The translations under genes were made by a program, and so were the position numbers. Shown piece by piece: positions 1 to 10,781 of a stretch of 64,000 bases of DNA. Every line of letters starts with the position of its first letter. The first letter of the stretch is position 1. Below the pieces are notes generated by a model that was not told the DNA's origin, made no database searches, and worked only from the letters and a program-made list of their open reading frames with translations. This DNA is from Ophiura sarsii (taxonomy: Eukaryota; Echinodermata; Ophiuroidea; Amphilepidida; Ophiuridae): assembly GCA_035610835.1 (NCBI GenBank), contig CM069449.1, positions 9,815,855-9,879,854 on the forward strand, read 5' to 3'.

Positions 1-782
1 AAATTGATATACACAAAGAGTAAAACAGTTTATAAGCTGCCTAAAGTACCAAATTCTGCAATTTTAACAAATGCCCCAACTTCATGGAATGAGCCATATA
101 AAAAAGTTACTTAAAATGACCAAAATATTTAAGAATTATGCTTTTTGGATTAAATTTGGTACCTTCTGTTGCGGACGTACACTTCCCAAAAGCTGCTACT
201 TTTAACCACTCTGTTCAATACTTTGGTAATGTTGGAAACCAATGAAGTAAGTATTTTTCTAAAGCTGATGATTCATACTTAATGTTTAAAACTTATTTTG
301 TTCTGTATCTGTTTACATGTTTAATACATAGTCTTTTGTTAGTGTCGCGGACGTACATCTGTGAATTATTTCAGAGATGTACGTCCGCAACACTAATATG
401 TACGTCCGCGACGGATAAACATCAGTCAATTTTAACTTAAAGATAAAGGTTCTGATAATTTTCTCTGTTTGTTTTCTTTAGGTTTGTCCCTCTTACAAAC
501 AAAACAATATTAGTTTTCATTACAGACCTGAACACTTCAGAGAACTTTTGATAGGAATACAGGTTTACTGAAAAAATCACTTTCTCTGCGTACGTCCGCG
601 ACGGAGGGTTTTCACGCCATATCCCATTAACCGAAAATGGTACAGCAAAGGAATTTTCAGGTTTTATACTCCTACTAGAGATACTTGAAACCCAGGTGTT
701 AATAATCAAGCAACTGGTATAGTTTAGATTTTGCAAGCCCTCAAAGTGTCTGAAATGTACGTCCGTAACTACGGAACTGCCC
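1..782 (-). mobile_element. Non-autonomous DNA transposon, family GGGCAGTTCCG, copy 1 (cut by window edge)
   Basis: The end at 782 reads as the reverse complement of GGGCAGTTCCGTAGTTGCGG, which is the terminus of the copy at 4288-5279. From about 105 to 782 the sequence is a close inverted match of that second copy. It carries the same iterated motif GTTGCGGACGTAC in both orientations, for example near 171, 346, 377, 400, 590 and 757. No transposase is encoded; the 99-codon frame inside is simply the repeat read through. The other terminus lies left of the window. Superfamily not assigned. Confidence 0.75.
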
Positions 783-1189
783 TCGTTTTAAAGACCCCAT
801 TAGCCTTTGTTCCACTATTGTACTGGTTAAATAATCCGCTTAATCCTATTGAAAACGAGTATTCAAAACAAGTAGCAAAATGAGTACTAAATGCCCCAAT
901 CGGGTGCATAACAGCTGGTGTGCGGCAACAAGTAATGGGATGATATGGATGATAGGGTACAGTGTTGCCGGTGAATGCTTTGTGGACAACCTATGGCTAC
1001 CCCCCCTCACAGTGTCTTCCGGTCCGGCTCTTCCACGCATATTTTCCACATTTTCCCTGGGATTAGGGCCGATTTTATATAATTAATATTTCATTTTCAG
1101 TAGCATTTATGGAGCTGAAAATGTATCTAGGATGTAATAACAGATAGCACATGCATTACCTAGGTACATTATAAGTTAATTTTCCAGTT
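783..1189. other. No gene seen
   Basis: Short overlapping frames of under 70 codons lie on both strands, with no recognisable domain, splice-consistent exon or RNA gene. Treated as unannotated spacer between two repeats. Confidence 0.5.
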
Positions 1190-1910
1190 TTAGAAATTCC
1201 AAAACCAGAAACGAAAATTGGCGATGTAGACTCATATATAATGCTTTCATTCCATATTGCTCTCATACAGAGAGCTTGGATTCAGAGTTACATTCCATGG
1301 AACTTCAATACATGTACAATTAGCTACGAAATGAAGCATAGACAGTCCACATCGTAGATTTATTGAAGCAGGAATAGGGCGATCGAAATTCAAGCCAGTA
1401 TTTCTTGGAAATAGAAACAGGTTGAGATATTAAACCAACTTACCAAGGCATACCTATATATTACTTGAACATTAAACATGATATCTGAAACAAAAGTTTG
1501 ACTAATTTTATTCAGAAAAGGTAAAAAATATTGATGAAAATCTCCGAACGTGGACTCGCATGTTTTCATTCCATAGCTCTCATACAGAGAGCTAGGATTC
1601 AGAGCTCATGTACAATATTAATTAATACTAATACTCTTAGTATAGCTACGAAATGAAGCATCGTCCATAGACAGTCCACGTCGCCGATTTACTGTTGCGG
1701 GAATAGGACGGCCAAAATTCAAGCCATTTTATTTCTTGGAAATAGTTGCAGGTTGAGATATTTAACCATAAACAAAGCAAAAGTTTTACTAATTTTATTC
1801 AGAAAAGTTGCAAAATATTGATGATTATATTCGACCATCCGCGATGTCAACTCATATATATACTTTCATTCCATAGCTCTCCCACAGAGAGCTACGACTA
1901 GTACTAGTAG
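1190..1910. repeat. Tandem repeat, about 300-330 bp unit, roughly 2.4 copies
   Basis: A block containing CATTCCATAGCTCTCATACA, then AGAGAGCT and GATTCAGAG, recurs near 1248, 1560 and 1868. Between these blocks a second shared block recurs (ACGAAATGAAGCAT, then GACAGTCCAC, then AATTCAAGCCA and TTTATTCAGAAAAG). Units have drifted, so the array is old. No coding content. Confidence 0.7.
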
Positions 1911-1944
1911 TAACTATTAGTAAATTAATTAGGCTAAGTAATAC

Positions 1945-3305
1945 TACCGTAAAACGGGGTGAATAGGGACATGGGGGTGAATAGGGACAAAAATGGGAAA
2001 GTTTTTGAAATGTCAATTTTTTGTATTTGATGTATGCTATTTATTTTATTTTTTCCAAATGTTTTAAGAGCAATATAATAGTGTTTAGGAAATGGTTCAG
2101 TTGATGTGAAAGAACAAATGCGGAGCCAAGGGTATCGAAAATAGAGGTGTCCGAAAAAACACTAAAAAAATGGTGTGGTCAAAACTTTCCTGCTCCTAAC
2201 TGCATAATTTGAGCAAATGAGCTGGAAATGCACCAGGACCTAGCTTTTAAGGTTCTTCAACATACTCTTTGACATTGGTAACAAATTCTAAAAGGATTTC
2301 ACATTTTAAGTTTTGTTTGCATTTTTTCCGTAACATTTGTAAAATCTGGGGTCAATAGGGACACCAACGTTTTTAATGAAAATATTATAACCACTCCATA
2401 TATTTAATTTTTTTTGAAAGAGCAGTTTAAAGGCTTATTATGTGGACATAATATCATCTCAAAAGTTTGACTCATTTGGGTACAAGAAAACAATTATGGT
2501 CTGGATAAGTGTATATGACCCTATTGACCCAGTTCTATGAACGCTTGATTGAAGGCATCAATTTTGACCTGTTATTTTGCCATTTGACCAGAAATGTTCA
2601 TATTTCTTGTTAAAACTGATACTATAACTTTAATATGTCATAAACCAACTCCAAAAGTGTGCCAGATATACTTCATGCTAATATTCCAAGAGATGAGGGT
2701 GCTATTTTGTTCACTAGTATTTTTCACATTTAATGACACATAATATTTATCTCCATATTTGTAGAATAGATGAACATTTGATACTGAATTGTTACATATC
2801 AATTAGAATATAAAGCTCAATTCAAAGAATAACATAATGTTATGATCTTCAAGCACCTAATAAATAACTCTTTACTTAAATCAGTCAAGTATTTATTTCC
2901 TTGTTAACTGACACGTCTACAAAATATTGGTAAAAAATAATTTTGAATAGTTATAATGGTAAAAACTAATTAAAAGTGATTGTTTTGGTTTTTCAAAACT
3001 CACTCATTATCCATTCACCCATATGTAGAATAAAACAGGTAAAAACTATTCAAATCTAGTGATTTCCCTACCCAGAATAATGCTGTCCCTATTGACCCCG
3101 ACGTTGGGGTGAATAGGGACACCGACCTTTGTGAGAAAATAAAATATACCCATCACATATTTTAAATTATTTATAGTGGCAGTTCAAAGACATTATAGGT
3201 GGACATAATATGTGCTAAAAAGTTTGGCTCATGAGGCTACATTGAAAAAACTACAATCTAGAGAGTGCTGAAACTGTCCCTATATATTCACCCCGTTTTA
3301 CGGTA
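1945..3305. mobile_element. 1.36-kb TIR element with iterated 'GGGGTGAATAGGGAC' motif
   Basis: The left end reads TACCGTAAAACGGGGTGAAT and the right end is its reverse complement (ATTCACCCCGTTTTACGGTA), so the terminal inverted repeats are at least 20 bp. The outermost TA on each side fits a TA target duplication, as in Tc1/mariner-like elements; a 5-bp TACTA duplication is also possible. The motif GTGAATAGGGAC or GTCAATAGGGAC recurs inside (near 1976, 2350, 2520, 3085 and 3110). No transposase frame, so non-autonomous. Confidence 0.75.
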
Positions 3306-3749
3306 CTACTAGTACATGTCATTCCTAGCAGGTGGCCAAATTGTCCCACCGAGTAAGTGGGACAATATGGCCACCAAGACAAAATGCGTAATAAATTCAC
3401 TATTTTTCATGTTTGAAACCCAAAATAATTGTTCCAATGGGGCAAAAATCTGCTGGGGAAAGGTTTAATTTTGATTTCCTATTTGAATTAAGCAAATTCT
3501 GATACTTGTTGAAGAAATGAAGAGCATTTTGTGATTTTTGGTTTGAGACTGAGAGGCTTGATATCTCCCAGCACTATATCTGGGTGGATCCACTAGCCTA
3601 AATGAGTACTTGTGGCCAATGAAATACAAGGGGTGTGTCAGTAACATCCATTCAGCATCAAGCAAAAGTTTTGTCTAATTGTAAAAAAGTTTTTGTAGTG
3701 ATGGGCGGCGCAACGATAATCGATACCATGTGATTTTTGTAATATATAG
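3306..3749. other. Unassigned sequence with a small hairpin
   Basis: The segment starting CCTAGCAGGTGGCCAAATTG at 3324 is matched in reverse complement at 10759-10781, so it is one terminus of a dispersed repeat. Beside it, GTCCCAC...GTGGGAC forms a hairpin at about 3343-3368. No gene seen in the remainder. Confidence 0.45.
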
Positions 3750-4030
3750 GGGGGTTTGGTGTGAGGTGGGGTATAGGGAGGGTGTTTGTGATTGGGAAGG
3801 GGTTAGTGCCATGGGGGATGGTATTTGTGGTTGGGAGGGATTAGTGATGGGGAGGGTGTTTGTGGTTGGGGAGGGGTTACACTAGAAGCCTATCGCGTCT
3901 CAACAATTTCAAATGTGTCTCAACTTCGCGCAACAATTTGTTGAGACGCGAAGTTGAGACGCATTTGAAATTGTTGAGACGCGATAGGCTTCTAGTGTTA
4001 GTGGTGGGGAGGGGTTGTGGCACTTATCAA
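3750..4030. repeat. G-rich minisatellite (GTTTGTGGTGGGGAGG-like), split by a MITE
   Basis: Degenerate units of the form GGGTGTTTGTGGTTGGGGAG run on both sides of the insertion at 3880-3997. The same repeat class returns at 6375-6941 and 7347-7510. Several runs of four or more Gs at short spacing could form G-quadruplexes on the plus strand. Confidence 0.7.
3880..3997. mobile_element. 118-bp CACTA-type MITE, almost perfect palindrome
   Basis: It begins CACTAGAAGCCTATCGCGTC and ends with the reverse complement. The two arms of about 58 bp fold on each other with about one mismatch. It is flanked by TTA at 3877-3879 and again at 3998-4000. CACTA termini with a 3-bp target duplication are the hallmark of the CACTA (En/Spm) superfamily. 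No coding capacity. Confidence 0.8.
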
Positions 4031-4287
4031 ACTGCTTTATACATTTCACGGACATAAATTATGCTAATGAGCTCATTAAATGACGTCACTCACATCATCA
4101 ATATTTTCGTAACGCCAAAATTGTAGGGTGGAAATTCTAGGTCGAGTAAAATGATGTGCTTATTTGTTGTCTGTGAGCTTTTGTGAATTTTTCCCGTATT
4201 GGAGTATTTTTTTATTGAAAATAGACAGTTCAAATTAAACGTTGGTTCCAAGTTCAACTGACAGCACATGTATTTAAGTAGACAGCT

Positions 4288-5279
4288 GGGCAGTTCCGTA
4301 GTTGCGGACGTACATTTCAGACACTTTGAAGGCTTGCAAAATCTAAAGTATACCAGTTGCTTGATTGTTAACACCTGGGTTTCAAGTATCTCTAGTAGGA
4401 GTATAAAACCTGAAAATTCCTTTGCTGTACCATTTGCGGTTATTGAGATATGGTGTGAAAACCCTCCGTTGCGGACGTACGCAGAGAAAGTGATTTTTTC
4501 AGTACACCTGTATTCCTATCAAAAGTTCTCTGAAGTGTTCAGGTCTGTAATGAAAACTAATATTGTTTTGTTTGTAAGAGGGACAAACCTAAAGAAAACA
4601 AACAGAGAAAATTATCAGAACCTTTATCTTTAAGTTAAAATTGACTGATGTTTATCCGTTGCGGACGTACATATTAGTGTTGCGGACGTACATCTGTGAA
4701 AACAGATGTACGTCCAACACAGATGTACATCCGCAACACTAACAAGAGACCATGTATTAAACATGTAAACAGATACAGAACAAAATAAGTTTTAAACATT
4801 AAGTATGAATCATCAGCTTTAGAAAAATACTTACTTCATTGGTATCCAACATTGCCAAAGTATTGAACAGAGTGGTTAAAAGTAGCAGCTTTTAGGAAGT
4901 GTACGTCCGCAACAGAAGGTACCAAATTTAATCCAAAAAGCATGATTCTTAAATATTTTGGTCATTTTAAGTAACTATTTTATATGATACATAACACATG
5001 ATCATTGTTGTATTGATTGTTGTATCAATTTGTAATACTTGCCTTAGTTCATTCATGGAAATAATTGCACTTCCATGGTGCGATTTCTAACTAAAAAATG
5101 CCCGTACGTCCGCAACAACCTCAAAATCAGCCAAACCGAGAATGTTTAAGATCAAATTCCAAATTATATCATGAAACTACAACCCATAACCTTTGACATG
5201 ATACATAAATTAGGTTATATCGACGATTTTCAATTTTTTCAATTTTTACAATTTGGGTTACCTAATTACGGAACTGCCC
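4288..5279 (+). mobile_element. Non-autonomous DNA transposon, family GGGCAGTTCCG, full-length copy 2
   Basis: Left end GGGCAGTTCCGTAGTTGCGG; right end TAATTACGGAACTGCCC, giving TIRs of about 13 bp. It is about 990 bp long. The motif GTTGCGGACGTAC and its reverse complement occur near 4302, 4470, 4661, 4681, 4712, 4903 and 5102, at both ends and inside. That is the layout of transposase-binding subterminal repeats. A 121-codon frame is open here but matches no family known to me and mirrors the other copy; I do not call it a gene. Confidence 0.75.
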
Positions 5280-5394
5280 AGCAACTACAATATGCAGGCA
5301 ACATTTGAGAAAAAACGATGCCCGGCTTTGCAAGAAAGTGTACGGGGAAGTGTACGGGTGAACATGACAAACCAAAACAGCCTAGTAAGTAACC

Positions 5395-5415
5395 GCCTCC
5401 GTGGCGCAATTGGTA

Positions 5416-5446
<31 letters not shown>

Positions 5447-5468
5447 AGTTCGAGGCTAGCCGGGGGCG
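5395..5468 (+). tRNA. tRNA-Asn (GTT), possibly degenerate
   Basis: The acceptor stem GCCTCCG pairs with CGGGGGC (one G-T). The D arm TGGCGCAATTGGTAAGCGC is canonical, and the anticodon arm TTCGG-CTGTTAA-CCGAA carries anticodon GTT. The T loop is TTCGAGG. The T stem (GGTAG against CTAGC) has one G-G mismatch, and the acceptor end differs from the usual animal tRNA-Asn. It is therefore either a functional divergent copy or a young pseudogene. Length 74 nt without intron. A T5 tract follows. Confidence 0.75.
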
Positions 5469-5475
5469 TTGTTTC

Positions 5476-5480
5476 TTTTT
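5476..5480 (+). terminator. RNA polymerase III T-tract
   Basis: Five Ts start eight bases after the tRNA-Asn 3' end, the usual position for a Pol III terminator. Confidence 0.55.
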
Positions 5481-5551
5481 GCATTTAATGCAGATCGACA
5501 AATCACATCACAGTAAAAATATAATGTTGACAAAATCACAGACCACTTACC

Positions 5552-6285
5552 GTATTATCCCTATTAAGCGCCCAGGACCTTATAAGCGCCCACCCCTGTT
5601 TTTCTCAATGACTAACAACAAACAATCTCTTATAAGCGCCCACCTTTTTAATTCCCGTAGCACTGTACAACAACATTCTTCACGGCGTCCTTCACTAAAG
5701 CAGAAGGCCTACCAGTAAAAGCCGTGATTAGATCGCCACCATCTCTCCCCGATCACACTAGGCACTAGGCTACTGATACGCGTACAGTAGCGCTGATACC
5801 ACTGCCTGTACAGCGACCGGCGAGTGTAAATTTTCCGTTTTAATCGCACGTGGTAATTCCACTAGTGCAACAGTTCCGTGTATCGTAGTCATTCATTATG
5901 CCATTCATTTGTTCAGAAACGGGCACCACCAAAAATGATCACCACAAATGAAAAGCAAAGATGGCTGCCCACATGAAAACCAGATAAATATTGATGGCAT
6001 TTTCGGCTAAGTTTTTGTTTTTTTCTCACGCAGTTTTTGAACAAAATTGTAACAAATCGTTAGCGATTTGTCTTTCACAACTATTCATGGAATGTGATTG
6101 AAAAATCATACTTTCTTTTTGTTCTATGAGCTAAAACATTATTGGTATGTTTACCGAAAAAATATCTTCGCAACCTTGCCGAATTCGACAGTCTCAACGA
6201 TAAATGAGTTTAAAAAAGGTAATATAATAAGCGCCCACCCAAAATGACTTTGCTAACCGCCCTGGGCGCTTAATAGGGATAATAC
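5552..6285. mobile_element. 734-bp TIR element with internal TATAAGCGCCCAC repeats
   Basis: The ends are perfect 25-bp inverted repeats beginning GTATTATCCCTATTAAGCGC. A TA duplication one base inside the ends is possible. The motif ATAAGCGCCCAC is repeated near 5581, 5630 and 6228. No transposase frame. Confidence 0.75.
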
Positions 6286-6374
6286 TGTACACAAAAATCG
6301 CATCTGCGCATGCTCCTGTCGTGATCGAAATCCAACACACAAGCAATGGGCGAGTTTTATAAGTGTGTGGTGGA

Positions 6375-6941
6375 GGGCACCCGGCAGGGGTTTGTGGTGG
6401 CGAATGGGAATGGGATAGCCCTGGGGAGAGGGTTTGTGGTGGGGAAGGGGGGATGGTGGCATGGATGCATGGGGTGGGAAGGGGTGGCCTAGGGGTTGGG
6501 TGGGTAGGGTGTTTGTAGTGGGGGAGGGGTTTTGTGGTGGGGGAGGGGTTTTGTGGTGGGGTAGGGGTTTGTGGTGCGGTTGGGAAGGGAGGGGTTTAGG
6601 GTGGGGGATTGTGATGGGGAGGTGGTTGTGGTGGCGTGGATGCATGGGGTGGGGGAGGGTAGGCCATGGGGTGGGGAGGGTAGGCCGTGGGGTGGGGAGG
6701 GTAGGCCCTGGGGTGGGGAGGGGAGGGTGTTTGTGGTGGGAGAGGTGTTTGTGGTGGGAGAGGTGTTTGTGGTGGGAGAGGTGTTTTGTGGTGGGGGAGG
6801 GGTTTTGTGGTGGGGGAGGGGTTTTGTGAATGGGAGGGGAGGGGGTTTGTGGTGGGGATGGGAAGGGGAGGGGGTTTATGGTGGGGATGGGAAGGGGAGG
6901 GGGTTTGTGGTGGGGATGGGGGAAGGGGTGGGAGTTTGTGG
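6375..6941. repeat. G-rich minisatellite, about 570 bp
   Basis: Variable 15-40-bp units built from GGGTTTGTGGTGGGGGAGGG and GGTGGGGAGGGTAGGCC. Long frames on both strands (Gly/Trp-rich on plus, Pro/His-rich on minus) are by-products of stop-free repeat composition. The array continues at 7347-7510 after a 405-bp insertion. Confidence 0.8.
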
Positions 6942-7346
6942 CCCGGGGGGGGCACTGACATTTGAAAAGGGTATAGGTATGTGCCGCGCTGAAGACCCCC
7001 TTTTTCACCCTCTGCTGCTAGTTCTTATGACCCCCCTTTTGAGCCTGCATCAGTTCTTAAGACCCCATTTTTATTGAAAATTCAAAAATCGCGAAATTTT
7101 GCGTTCCAAAGCACCAATTTTGTGTTCCAAAGCCCCAATTTTTCGAAAATTTTGCGTTCTTAAACCAAAATAAATCGAAAATTGAACTATAGGCCAGTTC
7201 TCAGACCTATTTTTTTGAAAAAAATCAGTTCCTAAGACCCTATTTTTCGTCATAAAATCCACTCAGTTCAGTTCTTTAGCCCCCCTTTTTGAGACCCTGG
7301 GCGGCACACCCCTACCCAAAAAAAAGTTGAGTGCCCCCCCCCCGGG
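6942..7346. mobile_element. hAT-like non-autonomous element inserted in the G-rich minisatellite
   Basis: Ends read CCCGGGGGGGGCACT and AGTGCCCCCCCCCCGGG. They are flanked by GTTTGTGG on both sides (6934-6941 and 7347-7354), an apparent 8-bp target duplication, though the surrounding repeat itself contains this word. Its body (about 7010-7340) is shared with 55195-55536, so this is a dispersed family. Confidence 0.65.
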
Positions 7347-7510
7347 GTTTGTGGTGGGGATTGTGATGATAAATAGGGGTTGTGGTGGCATGGGGGTGGA
7401 TGGGGTGGGGAGGGGAGGTTGTAGGGGTGGTTTAGATGTGGAGGGGGCATTGTGAGAAGGTGGTAGGTTTGTGGTTGGGGTTGAGTGGGTTTGTGCTAGA
7501 CAAGTTCCAC
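7347..7510. repeat. G-rich minisatellite, third block
   Basis: Same GTTTGTGGTGGGGA-type units as 6375-6941, interrupted from it by the element at 6942-7346. Confidence 0.7.
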
Positions 7511-8055
7511 CAGTCCCCGAAGTGTCGTCCCGCACCCGCTGAACTAATATACCCAGAATGCATAGCGCGGTCCTCCACTTGGGGACTGGTCACAAAGCGT
7601 GAAAATAGAAGGAGCAAAATAACATCACAATTCCGATGTTATACGCACATGAATGCGTGTGAATTACCACGCAGATCTGCCGGCACGACGCGGGTGGGGC
7701 TCGGATGAATGTTCGCACCGCGCTCGCGTGTGCGTAAGTGCCCTACCAATTCGCGTGTTTGTGCAAGCCGCAGCTCGCGCGGTCGTTAAAAAGTGCTCCG
7801 TCATTTGGGCTGGAACATTTCCAGTCGTCACAACAGCAAATGCAGTGGAGCGTATTGTACGACTGGAGGATAAAGTCTAGGGTTTGTGCATGTGGGATGG
7901 GGGCTTTACGTGACTCTTCGAACCACCGCGCAACTGACATCACTGTTTACGTTATACACAGCGAATGGGGTAGGCCTATAGGAGAAATTCTACATTAATT
8001 AAATCGATCATCAGCTAACCACGGAAAGAAGATCCGATAAACTAACCTAACTGAA
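7511..8055. other. No gene seen; GC-rich patch
   Basis: The GC- and CpG-rich stretch at about 7640-7800 has frames up to 90 codons but no recognisable protein. No splice-consistent exon or RNA gene identified. Confidence 0.4.
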
Positions 8056-8059
8056 TTAA

Positions 8060-8431
8060 AGGTATATTATGTGATCTTTCCAGGGAACGCCCTCAACATC
8101 GAAAAAAAAATAGAAAGCAGATTTTCTTGCAGATTTACATTTCTGATCATAAATCATGCATACATTCCAAGTTACAGGGCGATACGATTCTTAATTACTC
8201 CAAAATCATGGTTTTAGAGTGAAAATAAACTGTCGGGATTCCGACAGTTTATATTTTTCACTCTAAATTCACTCTAAAACCATGATTTTGAGGTAATTAG
8301 GAATCGTATCGCTCTGGAACTTGGAATGTATGTATGATTTATGATCGGAAATGTAAATCTGCAAGAAAATCTACTTTCTAAAAAAAAATCATGAAGAGGG
8401 CGCTCTCTGGAAAAGATCACATAATATGCCT
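8060..8431. mobile_element. TTAA-flanked foldback MITE, copy 1
   Basis: Flanked by TTAA at 8056-8059 and 8432-8435. TIR begins AGGTATATTATGTGATC. The whole 372 bp folds back on itself with arms of about 170 bp around a central hairpin CTGTCGG-GATT-CCGACAG. A second copy lies at 25138-25510. TTAA duplications fit piggyBac-like or Kolobok-like mobilisation. No coding capacity. Confidence 0.85.
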
Positions 8432-8508
8432 TTAAGACTTGATTGTAGAATTTCTGACCTAGATAGGAACTTTTTGGATTGGTGTGTGTGGCCTACACCA
8501 ATAAGTAC

Positions 8509-10221
8509 CAGTGTTGGAGTCGAGTCCTCATCATCCGAGTCCGAGTCCGAGTCCTTGAGGAAAGGACTCGAGTCCGAGTCCGAGTCTTTGCCAATTTCTA
8601 TGTCCGAGTCCGAGTCCTCAATATCCGAGTCCGAGTCCGAGTCCTTATGTATCAAATTCAAGACGCAGTTCACCAATACTATATCAATGTTTTATTAGTC
8701 AGAATTTCAGTTCTATACTGTTTACTTATACAAATATGGACTGTTCATGAGGGAAATGGGGTGAACTATTGCCCCAAAGTGATCTGGAGACGGTAAGCCT
8801 ACTATTTCTCGATGCCGAAGGCTGAGGGAAAATAGTAGGCTTAGGTCTCCAGATCACCGAGGAACAATTATATAGTTTACCCCATTTCACGAATAAAGAG
8901 CAGTCCATATTTGATTTATATAACGCATGAAAATATTTTTGTGTGGGATTTTGATCAAAACATGAAAAAGATCTTACAGGCGAGTCGATCCTCCATGCCA
9001 TTATGGCATGGCATTTTTTGACCGGTCAATAGTACGCGGTCAATAGTACTTTTTGAAAGACAAAACAAGACCGGAAAGTTACGTCAAGCATGAAATGGAC
9101 CAAACTATTTTGTGTTATTATGATGTAGTATCCACCAATCAGATGGCTAGAATATTTCCATTCGTTATATAATAATTACTTATCAAAGTATAATCACAGT
9201 CAGTTCAGTAACTTACTTTATTAGGCTTGTGTTGTCTTTGTGGTTGTTCTTTTAATTACTGCTTATTTGCAATTATTTGCATGCAAAATTACTTAAATTA
9301 GAAAGAGTGTATAGAGGAAAAGATCCGCAAGACGAGAGCAGCAACGCCAGATACTGATCACAAGGGCCACACATGTTGGAGTTGCTTCCTTGCCTGTATT
9401 GGTCTTGTTAGTCATCCTCTGACACATAGATCAAATTCATCTATGTAACTGGTCTTTGTTGTCATTGTCGTCTTTGCTTTGCGATGGACGAACAACAACA
9501 GATCGAGTTAAAGAAGTAAATTATTGCTATTGCTAAGGCTAATAATTCTGATAAAAGCCAGGATATAATTTAATGTTCTTTGTATTTCATTGTTTTTAAA
9601 GCAATACTAAATCGATGATATCTTTGGAACTGGGAGTACTGACATTGAAAATAGATGTCAGTAAAATAAGGCTATGAAAATGAACCAGGAAAGAAAACTG
9701 AATATTTCATTGCTTGACAACACCTGAGTTTTGACCTCATCAATCATCAAAATCAGTTTTGAGTTGGCCTAATGTTATATGCTGAATTTAAAGAAGATGC
9801 TCACTGCACTTCAGGAACATCAGCATCTGCACCATTTGGGGGGATAATCTAGCGCGATGTGGCCGCATGATCAACCCCCCCCCCCCCCCCCCCCCCCTTC
9901 TGACTATGCGTTCCATGGTAGCCCTACTTGCTGGTCTGGTACAACAGCACCCTCTGTGTTACTTATGAAAGTTATTGTTTTGCTAGCGGCGGACTGCAAA
10001 ATTTAGTCCCTCAGCAAAACAAAATTCAGATAAATTAATGAAAATAAAACACCTGAAAAATCCCAATTTTGCCGGACTCGATGAGGACTCGAAGCCGAGT
10101 CCTCGAGTCCTTGGGGTCCGAGTCCGAGTCCGAGTACGAGTCTTTGAGTACTGGGACCGAGTCCGAGTCCGAGTCTTTGAAAAAAAGGACTCGAGTCCGA
10201 GTCCCGAGTCCTACAACACTG
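8509..10221. mobile_element. hAT-type element, 1.7 kb, with (GAGTCC)n subterminal arrays
   Basis: The ends read CAGTGTTGGAGTCGAGTCC and, in reverse complement, CAGTGTTGTAGGACTCG. Exact 8-bp duplications ATAAGTAC flank both sides (8501-8508 and 10222-10229), which is diagnostic of hAT. Both subterminal regions (about 8520-8645 and 10075-10213) are hexanucleotide arrays of CGAGTC/GAGTCC. No transposase frame survives. The interior holds a foldback insertion (8732-8917) and a run of about 26 Cs near 9872-9897. Ser/Asp-rich frames over the hexamer arrays are artefacts. Confidence 0.85.
8732..8917. mobile_element. Foldback MITE nested in the hAT element
   Basis: Inverted arms of about 75 bp. CAAATATGGACTGTTC at the left matches the right end in reverse complement, and an inner pair GTGATCTGGAGAC / GTCTCCAGATCAC also matches. 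The loop is about 20 nt near 8820. No clear target duplication. Confidence 0.6.
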
Positions 10222-10299
10222 ATAAGTACACAATAAGCGTAGAGGATTCCCTGTTTGTAATGTTATGTAATATAATAGTGCACTTTCAATGAAAGCTTG

Positions 10300-10720
10300 A
10301 AAATGAAATTTAAAAGATAGTTTTGCCAAAAATGACTGAAATTGCATCTTTTTTCTAGTAAAAACGTAACCATGAATTGTTTTAAAGCGACGCAAAATAT
10401 TTTGATATCAAGTTCAGCTATCGATATATGAAGGATAGAAGATGCCATTTTGTGTGTGGAAGCGCTACTTTTGGATTAACTGTAAATACTGGCAAAATGT
10501 CCACTTGCCACAAAATGACTGAAATTTCATCATTTTTCGGGCAAAACACAACTAAGAATTTTATTGAAGCGACACAAAATATTTAGGTATTGCTTGGGTT
10601 AAACAATTCATGAATTGATATGAAGGGTAGAACTAGAATAGCCTAGGCCTATGCCATTTGTTGTGTGGAAGCGCTACTTTTAGATTAACTGTAAATACTG
10701 GCAAATATGCCCACTTAGCG
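10300..10720. repeat. Tandem duplication, about 205-bp unit, two copies
   Basis: AAAATGACTGAAATT...CATC, then AAGCGACGCAAAATATTT, then GGAAGCGCTACTTTTGGATT and AACTGTAAATACTGGCAAA occur in the same order at about 10328-10515 and 10515-10705 with moderate divergence. A terminus shared with 3324 lies at 10759-10781. Confidence 0.65.
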
Positions 10721-10781
10721 GGCATATTTGCCAGTGCACTGGCAAATTTGCCAGGGCTGGACAATTCGGCCACCTGCTAGG

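Noticed and set aside
4268..4633. 121-codon frame, with a related 99-codon frame at 437-736
   Set aside because: Similarity between the two comes from their being two copies of one non-coding transposon. No domain, and the motif GTTGCGGACGTAC recurs in different frames.
1..4985. A single giant transposon with 680-bp inverted repeats spanning 1-5 kb
   Set aside because: The right-hand copy has its own TIR at both ends (4288 and 5279), so these are two independent copies in opposite orientation.
6253..7077. Long overlapping frames on both strands (251, 168, 131 and 121 codons), Pro/His-rich or Gly/Trp-rich
   Set aside because: They are the stop-free translation of the G-rich minisatellite in several frames at once; no non-repetitive domain.
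8389..8796. Ser/Asp- or Ser/Glu-repeat frames resembling an acidic protein
   Set aside because: Direct read-through of the CGAGTC hexanucleotide array at a hAT end; open on both strands.
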